Shown: positions 59,212 through 64,000 of the stretch, piece after piece
Position numbering within the stretch: position 1 is the stretch's first letter
How the letters are laid out: the number at the start of each line of letters is the position of its first letter
Notes under the pieces: model-generated
What the model was told of the DNA's origin: nothing
Database searches by the model: none
The model's input: the letters and a program-made list of their open reading frames with translations, nothing else
NCBI GenBank assembly: GCA_041391125.1
Contig: JAWKON010000051.1
Span: 1 to 64,000 of the forward strand
Direction of reading: 5' to 3'
Length of the DNA stretch: 64,000 bases
Source of the DNA: JACKBC01 sp041391125
GTDB lineage: Bacteria > Chloroflexota > Anaerolineae > Caldilineales > Caldilineaceae
Position numbers and translations under genes: made by a program

Positions 59212-59480
59212 GCTCATTTTCCCAATCAAGGCCCTGGCGATGGATTATCAACGCTCAATACCGACTGGTCATACAGCAATCACTTCAATTTGGCACAGCC
59301 TTGTTTGATGCACTAGACCACATAGAGCAAACCACGGATGGCTATCCCCGAGAGGGCGAATACTCCATCGAAGACGATGACGGCAACATTGTGCGCTGGC
59401 ATGTTGCCCAATTTGAAATCCTCTATGAACGCCTGACCCGCAACAGATACCTGCTCATGGCCGCCATCCGCCACGATTAA
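59208..59480 (+). CDS. Putative toxin partner of the Phd-type antitoxin (RelE-like size, unrecognised family)
   Basis: A 90-residue protein overlapping the antitoxin by ATGA, so translation is coupled. The order of predicted elements (an N-terminal strand and helix WRWIINAQYRLVIQQSLQF, a central acidic turn EGEYSIEDDDGNIVRWHV, and C-terminal strands FEILYER and YLLMAAIRHD) is compatible with a RelE/ParE-type fold. The typical R/K-rich catalytic tail is missing and no confident family match is visible. It could also be a non-toxin partner. Its stop codon overlaps the end of the convergent ATPase gene by 4 bases. Confidence 0.6.
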   Translation: MSSFSQSRPWRWIINAQYRLVIQQSLQFGTALFDALDHIEQTTDGYPREGEYSIEDDDGNIVRWHVAQFEILYERLTRNRYLLMAAIRHD

Positions 59481-60436
59481 CCATATAAATGACACGCCGC
59501 TTCCTGCCCCGAATCCATCTTCTCCAATTGTGGTGTGCGTTGCTGACACAGTGCAAACGCCTGCGGGCAGCGCGGGTGGAAAAGGCAGCCGGCCGGCGCG
59601 TTGAGCAACGACGGTGCAATGCCCGGAATGCCCCGGAAAACGCCTTTGGTCTCCAGCGTGGGCAGGCTGGAAATGAGCATCTGCGTGTATGGATGCTTGG
59701 GCGCCGTGAAAATTTCCTCGATCGTGCCAATGTCGGCAATCTTGCCCGCGTACATAATAATCAGCCGGTCCACAAATTGGACCATGAGCCCAATGTCGTG
59801 GCCGATCAAAATCACCGCGGCGTCCAGCTCCTGCTGCACGTTGGCAATGGTTTCCATGACCTGGCGCTGAATCACCACGTCCAGCGCGCTGGTGGGCTCA
59901 TCGGCAATGATCACCTTGGGGCCGAGCGAAATGGCAATGGCAATGCAGACGCGCTGCTTCATGCCGCCGCTCAGCTCGTGGGGATACATGCGCATCACCG
60001 CCGGGTCCAGGTCCACCCGTTGCAGCACGTCGATGGCCCGTTCCTGCAGCGCCTGATTGGTGAGCAGCGCGTTGTGGGCGCGCATGCCGTCGATGAGCTG
60101 CCGTCCAATGCGCATAACCGGGTTGAGCGAATTCATGGCGCCCTGCGGAATCATGCTGAGCTGGTCCAGCCGGGTGCGCCGCATCTGCTCTTCGGAAAGC
60201 CGGGCCAGGTCCAAGTCATCCAGCAGCATCTGCCCACCGGCGATTTGGCCCACTTCGGGCAACATGCGCATGAGCGCCAGCGCCATGGTCGACTTGCCCG
60301 AGCCCGACTCGCCCACAATACCCAAGCGCTCGCCCGCCGCCAGGTCGAAGCTGATGCCGTCCACCGCCTTGACCGGGCCGCGCGGCGTGCGATAGTGTAC
60401 CTGCAAATCCTTGATTTCTAAGACGCGCCGACTCAC
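59477..60436 (-). CDS. Oligopeptide-type ABC transporter ATP-binding protein (OppD/DppD-like)
   Basis: A 319-residue ATPase. Walker A GESGSGKST lies near residue 40, signature LSGGMKQRV near 150, Walker B VIIADEPTSALDVV near 172, and an H-loop in IGHDIG. The C-terminal HPYTQMLISSLP and the Cys patch CLFHPRCPQAFALC belong to the oligopeptide family. The GTG start at 60436 overlaps the permease stop (GTGA) and begins directly with the nucleotide-binding fold; the frame upstream is unrelated. It pairs with the OppF-like subunit at 57814. Confidence 0.93.
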   Translation of the reverse strand: MSRRVLEIKDLQVHYRTPRGPVKAVDGISFDLAAGERLGIVGESGSGKSTMALALMRMLPEVGQIAGGQMLLDDLDLARLSEEQMRRTRLDQLSMIPQGAMNSLNPVMRIGRQLIDGMRAHNALLTNQALQERAIDVLQRVDLDPAVMRMYPHELSGGMKQRVCIAIAISLGPKVIIADEPTSALDVVIQRQVMETIANVQQELDAAVILIGHDIGLMVQFVDRLIIMYAGKIADIGTIEEIFTAPKHPYTQMLISSLPTLETKGVFRGIPGIAPSLLNAPAGCLFHPRCPQAFALCQQRTPQLEKMDSGQEAACHLYG

Positions 60437-61281
60437 GCAGCCCTCCGCAGCTTGGGATTGGCAATCTGGTCCAGCCCCATGGTGATGAGAAAAAGGCCCA
60501 CAAAAGTGAGCACAATCACCGCAATGGGCGGCGCCCACCACCACCACATGCCACGCAATACGGATGTGTAGTAGAGCGCCCAATAAATGGTCATGCCCAG
60601 CGTGGGCTCATTTTGCGGCCCCAGCCCCAGCGCCTCCAGCCCGATGGAGGCCAGAATGGCCGAAGCCACGGCGCTGACAAAGCTGGCGGCCAGATAGGGC
60701 AGCAAGTTGGGCATCAGCTCGCGCACAATGATCTCAAAGCCATTCATGCCGGACAGGCGCGAGACCATGACAAACTGGCGCTCGCGTAGCGTCAAAACCT
60801 GGGCGCGGATGGTGCGCGTGGGCCACATCCAGGCCAGCGCCGCCACCACCAGCGCCATCATGTTGACGCTAATGGCGCCGCGGATGGTGGTGGCCAGCAC
60901 CACCAGAAAGAGCAGCCCCGGCACGGTGATCAGTACGTCGGCCGCGCCCTTGATGAGCGTGTCCACAATGCCGCCAAAATAGCCAGCCGTGAAGCCCAAA
61001 ATAATGCCAATGCCCAGCCCAATGGCGCCGGCAAAGAGACCGATGCGCAGCGTCAACGGCGTGCCCGACACCAGCACGGCGATTAGATCGCGGCCCACCG
61101 TGTCGGTCCCCAGTCGGTAAGCGGGTGAGGGCGGCTGGTCGGGAATGGCCGAGCCCACTTTATAGCCGTCGGCGTCCACCAGCAGCGAACCCACCGGCCC
61201 GATTAGCAGCACCGCCAGGATGATGATCAGCCCGGTGATCAGATATGGGTTTTGGCGGAGAAAGCGGGTAAATTGGGTCAT
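60433..61281 (-). CDS. Oligopeptide-type ABC transporter permease (OppC/DppC-like)
   Basis: A 282-residue permease with six hydrophobic helices. After a first helix (LITGLIIILAVLLIGPVGSLL) comes an exoplasmic RLGTDTVGRDLIAVLVSGTPLTL segment, the diagnostic 'hp.GTD..GRD' of DppC, and a coupling loop near 165 (RLSGMNGFEIIVRELMPN, the EAA motif). It is translationally coupled to the ATPase downstream. Upstream, family F and G repeats separate it from dppB. Confidence 0.92.
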   Translation of the reverse strand: MTQFTRFLRQNPYLITGLIIILAVLLIGPVGSLLVDADGYKVGSAIPDQPPSPAYRLGTDTVGRDLIAVLVSGTPLTLRIGLFAGAIGLGIGIILGFTAGYFGGIVDTLIKGAADVLITVPGLLFLVVLATTIRGAISVNMMALVVAALAWMWPTRTIRAQVLTLRERQFVMVSRLSGMNGFEIIVRELMPNLLPYLAASFVSAVASAILASIGLEALGLGPQNEPTLGMTIYWALYYTSVLRGMWWWWAPPIAVIVLTFVGLFLITMGLDQIANPKLRRAA

Positions 61282-61283
61282 AC

Positions 61284-61434
61284 GAATGGTGAATGGTAAA
61301 TGGTGAATTGCTAATTGTGAATGACGGCCGTCTGCGATGCCATGCGCCTCATCACCGTTCTTGATAGGTCACTCTTGCAGAGTGACATCGTTGGTTTAGC
61401 GCAGCTTGTCACTCTGCAAGAGTGACCTACGAGT
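61284..61434. repeat. Family F half-copy followed by family G dyad
   Basis: 61284-61322 carries three 'atggtaaatggtgaat'-type units. 61366-61434 is a good family G dyad ('taggtcactcttgcagagtg' mirrored by 'cactctgcaagagtgaccta'). Both are in the spacer between dppC and dppB. Confidence 0.75.
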
Positions 61435-61454
61435 ATTGTGTTTTTGTGGCTATA

Positions 61455-62459
61455 TCACCGATCCTGATAGACGATGCGCGGGTCGATGAGCGGATAGACC
61501 AGATCCAGGACTAGCGTGGCAATGCCGATGGACAAAATCAGAATGAAGACCACGCCGTAAATCACAAAGTAGTCAAAGGTCTGGATAGCGCGGAAGAGCA
61601 CGGCGCCCACGCCCGGGTAGCCAAAGACTACCTCCACCAGCACCGCGCCGGATACTACAAAACCCAGCGACAGGGCCAGCGACGTGGCCTGGGGCAGTAG
61701 CGCATTGCGCAGCGCGTATTGGAAAAAGATTTCGCGGCCAGTCAGCCCTTTGGCCTGGGCAAAGTTGATATAATCTTCGCCCAACCCCGAAATCATCATG
61801 CCTCTCATGCTGATGGCCCAGCCGCCCAGCGAAGCCAAGATGATGGAAAACGCAGGCAGAATCGAGTGATAGACCGCGTCCATGATAAACGAGAGCTTGA
61901 GCGACGGAATGCTGCCCAGCGAAAAGCCGCCGCTAAGCGGGAAAATTTTAAAGGTAAACGAGAAGAGATAGACCAGCACCAGTCCCAACAAATAGTACGG
62001 AATGGCCGAGAGCGTGAGCAGCGGCGCCACTAAAAACTGAAAAAAGCCGGGCGTGCGCGGCCAGGCCAAGAGCGCGCCGGCCAGCGTCCCCAATATGACG
62101 GCAATAATGGTGGTAGTGCCCAGCAGAATCAGCGTCCACGGCATGGCGGTGACGATGATGTCGAAGACGCGTTTGGGAAAGTTGGAGATGGAGATGCCCA
62201 GGTCTAGAAACATCAGATCGCGGATGTAGTTGAGATACTGCTGCCAGAGCGGCTTGTCTAGCCCGAACTTCTCTTCGTAGGCCTTAACCACTTTTTCCAT
62301 ATTGGTCTTGCCGGCGCCGCCAAAGGCCAGCGCCTGCAGCAGCTTTTCGCGCACCGGGTTCACCGGCGCCAGGCGCGGAATAAAGAAATTCACGCTGGCG
62401 GCCAGCCAGATCACAATCAGAAAAACGCCGATTCGTTTGAGAATGTAGCTCAGCGGCAT
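61455..62459 (-). CDS. Oligopeptide-type ABC transporter permease (OppB/DppB-like)
   Basis: A 334-residue permease. The N-terminus SYILKRIGVFLIVIWLAASVNFFIPRLAP and the later KFGLDKPLWQQYLNYIRDLMFLDLGISI segment are typical of DppB/OppB. The coupling loop reads INFAQAKGLTGREIFFQYALRN (EAA motif). It is the first gene of the leftward operon dppB-dppC-dppD-(TA)-dppF-binding protein and starts 337 bases from the divergent LacI gene, whose operator cluster lies between. Substrate unknown; several Chloroflexota members of this family import oligosaccharides rather than peptides. Confidence 0.92.
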   Translation of the reverse strand: MPLSYILKRIGVFLIVIWLAASVNFFIPRLAPVNPVREKLLQALAFGGAGKTNMEKVVKAYEEKFGLDKPLWQQYLNYIRDLMFLDLGISISNFPKRVFDIIVTAMPWTLILLGTTTIIAVILGTLAGALLAWPRTPGFFQFLVAPLLTLSAIPYYLLGLVLVYLFSFTFKIFPLSGGFSLGSIPSLKLSFIMDAVYHSILPAFSIILASLGGWAISMRGMMISGLGEDYINFAQAKGLTGREIFFQYALRNALLPQATSLALSLGFVVSGAVLVEVVFGYPGVGAVLFRAIQTFDYFVIYGVVFILILSIGIATLVLDLVYPLIDPRIVYQDR

Positions 62460-62656
62460 GATATTGTTGGGTCGTGCTGATTGCGCAATTGGAGATTGGG
62501 AGTGCCAATTGCGGGAGGATGTGGCGCTGATCTTTGCGCGCTGTTGGAACCGGGGTCGATTTCCATTATATCATGTAGCGGCAGATTGGGAAAAGCGGGA
62601 TTCGCTAGGGAACAGGGTTTATGTGCAAGAGCACTAATTTCACACTACATCCATGC

Positions 62657-62723
62657 TTTGCAAATTTCTTGCAAAATTGCAAAATCCCCTTGACATATTG
62701 CAATATCCATGCAAAAATTTGCA
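62657..62723. promoter_or_regulatory. Operator-like cluster between dppB and lacI-type genes
   Basis: TTTGCAAA (62657-62664), TTGCAAAATTGCAA (62669-62682), ATTGCAAT (62697-62704) and TGCAAAAATTTGCA (62710-62723) are all symmetric TTGCAA sites. TTGACA (62690-62695) lies among them, with only a weak -10 (AAAAAT). This looks like a multi-site repressor region. Confidence 0.6.
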
Positions 62724-62796
62724 GAGACCATATAAAATGATGCTCCCCCCATTTGGTTCTCACTTACCTGTTTGCTTTGTCTACCAATCCTTTCTT

Positions 62797-63813
62797 ATGC
62801 GTGAACGCGCCAAAGTAACTTTACAAGATATTGCCCAGAGAGCCAACGTATCGGCCTCAACCGTATCCAGAGCGCTTAATGGCTTTGAATTTGTAGAAGA
62901 AAATACGCGGGCCATTATATTGCAAGCCGCGCGGGATTTGGGCTATACAAGCAGAAACGGCGCACCCAAGGCGACTATCACACAGACAGTGTTGATGCTG
63001 GTGCGCAGCGACATCCAGGTTGCTAGTCGTGAAATGAGTCTGGCGGCTGTGGAGCATCGCCTTTCAAATGGCGTAATTGACGCCTGCCAGCACTATGGGG
63101 CGCCCACGCTGATCCGCCCGATTAAAATGACCGAGCAGGATGTGGGCCAAGTTGCCGCCGATGCGTCGTTGCTGGGCGCTATCTTTCTAGGCGGTATGGT
63201 CAAGGCGGAATTTGCCCGCATGATGCAGGCCAGTGATCTCCCCTTCATCGTGGTAGGCGCCGCGGTAACCGGGGTGGCGATGAACTCTATTACGGCGGAT
63301 TATGCAGCCGGCGCCGAAGAAGCCGTGCATCACCTGGCCAAACAAGGACGCCAACGGATTGGGCTGGTCAATGGCAGTTCGCAGACCAGCAGCAGCCTGG
63401 CCAAATTCAAAGGCTACCGGCTGGCGCTGGCGCTTCACAATCTGGCCTATGAGCCCAATCTGTACCAAGAGGGGGACTTTTCTTCCGAATCTGGGTATGC
63501 AGCCACGATTCGTCTGTTGAATGATGTTCCCGAGCTGGATGCGATCCTATACGCCAGCGATGAAATGGCCATTGGCGGGCTTCATGCGCTCAAAGAGGCG
63601 GGGCGCAAGACGCCCAGCGATGTGGCGGTGGTTGGCTATCATAATCAAACCGCCGCCCAATTTACCGATCCGCCGCTGACCTCGGTTGAGGTGGATCTCT
63701 ATCAAATGGGGCAACTGGCCGCCCACCGCTTGCACCAGATGAGCCAAGAGGAACCGCGCCAGATATACACAATCAGCGTACCAACCACGCTGTGCATCCG
63801 GCAGTCGGCATAG
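62797..63813 (+). CDS. LacI family transcriptional regulator
   Basis: A 338-residue repressor-type regulator. The N-terminal HTH and hinge read VTLQDIAQRANVSASTVSRALNG, a textbook LacI head at residues 7-29. The rest is a periplasmic-binding-protein-like effector domain with VVGYHNQTAAQFTDPPLTSVEVD near residue 282. The ATG at 62797 was chosen because the frame upstream runs through the operator cluster. It faces away from the dpp-type operon and precedes a second binding-lipoprotein gene on its own strand, so it may control either or both in response to a sugar. No GTG-type hinge anomalies are seen. Confidence 0.9.
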   Translation: MRERAKVTLQDIAQRANVSASTVSRALNGFEFVEENTRAIILQAARDLGYTSRNGAPKATITQTVLMLVRSDIQVASREMSLAAVEHRLSNGVIDACQHYGAPTLIRPIKMTEQDVGQVAADASLLGAIFLGGMVKAEFARMMQASDLPFIVVGAAVTGVAMNSITADYAAGAEEAVHHLAKQGRQRIGLVNGSSQTSSSLAKFKGYRLALALHNLAYEPNLYQEGDFSSESGYAATIRLLNDVPELDAILYASDEMAIGGLHALKEAGRKTPSDVAVVGYHNQTAAQFTDPPLTSVEVDLYQMGQLAAHRLHQMSQEEPRQIYTISVPTTLCIRQSA

Positions 63814-63909
63814 CGTGATTTTTGTGCGAACTCCCCCACACCCGTTCTGACGTTTTTGAACAGCAGTATCCACAAAAAATTTAATATCATTCACAAGGAG
63901 AAACCGATC

Positions 63910-64000
63910 ATGCGGAAAGTGCAACTTGTGGCATCCATGCTCATGATTTTGGGACTATTGCTCAGCGCCTGTGTACCCACGGCGCCTCCCGGCAGTGATA
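63910..64000 (+). CDS. Start of a lipoprotein, probably an ABC solute-binding protein (cut by window end)
   Basis: AAGGAG lies 9 bases before the ATG at 63910. The 30 visible residues are a lipoprotein signal peptide (MLMILGLLLSAC, lipobox LSAC) followed by a Pro-rich spacer (VPTAPPGSD). Position directly downstream of a LacI regulator suggests the binding protein of a sugar importer, but nothing of the mature domain is visible. Confidence 0.6.
   Translation, partial: MRKVQLVASMLMILGLLLSACVPTAPPGSD

Noticed and set aside
62653..62796. Longer N-terminus for the LacI regulator
   Set aside because: The extra 48 codons would be translated from the operator cluster; LacI proteins begin a few residues before the HTH, matching the ATG at 62797.

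Overview
This window looks like a chromosomal segment of an uncultured Chloroflexota bacterium, most likely from the Anaerolineae/Caldilineae/Ardenticatenia part of the phylum. The evidence is indirect. Coding is GC-rich. Secreted proteins carry long Pro/Thr linkers and end in a short 'FLPLxxR'-like tail. There are TldD/TldE and TIGR03960-type radical SAM proteins, and many Gfo/Idh/MocA, sugar-ABC and peptide-ABC genes. Intergenic gaps are full of dyad repeats. No rRNA, tRNA, CRISPR array, phage gene or insertion sequence was seen.

Layout. 0-5.8 kb: a partial phytanoyl-CoA dioxygenase, an SLC13-type transporter with two RCK_C domains, a deazaflavin-type nitroreductase and two Gfo/Idh/MocA dehydrogenases, with a citrate synthase remnant between the last two. 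5.9-12.2 kb: decayed DNA holding a broken HTH/TPR regulator and the wreck of a large extracellular protein. 12.2-20.2 kb: a cytochrome P450, a broken secreted esterase, a MazEF-like pair directly upstream of a class A penicillin-binding protein, a DUF433/DUF5615 toxin-antitoxin-like pair and a Thr-rich membrane-anchored repeat protein. 20.4-23.3 kb: tldD-tldE. 23.4-35.5 kb: a long leftward run of sugar and sugar-acid genes (class II aldolase, beta-hydroxyacid dehydrogenase, SMP-30 lactonase, RraA-like aldolase, two RbsC-type permeases), plus PIG-L, phosphoesterase, RarD, a Rieske protein and an amidohydrolase. 35.7-38.6 kb: hicAB, a membrane protein and a GNAT enzyme. 38.6-48.1 kb: a GNAT-nitrilase fusion and two divergently encoded secreted proteins, one with seven DUF5666 repeats and one a giant multidomain adhesin-like protein. 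48.2-55.1 kb: housekeeping genes (MBL hydrolase, HNH, NAD synthetase, LspA, radical SAM). 55.7-62.5 kb: a leftward peptide/oligosaccharide ABC operon interrupted on the opposite strand by a Phd-type toxin-antitoxin pair. 62.8-64 kb: a divergent LacI regulator and the start of a second solute-binding lipoprotein.

Two features cut across the whole window. First, nearly every intergenic gap holds a dyad element. At least nine sequence families share one plan: short motifs repeated two to four times in one arm and inverted in the other, often overlapping the stop codons of neighbouring genes. Second, many otherwise well-conserved genes are broken by single-base indels, several in G, C or A homopolymers. 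This fits an unpolished long-read assembly better than mass pseudogenisation. The 5.9-12.2 kb stretch is much more damaged than the rest and is probably genuinely decayed.
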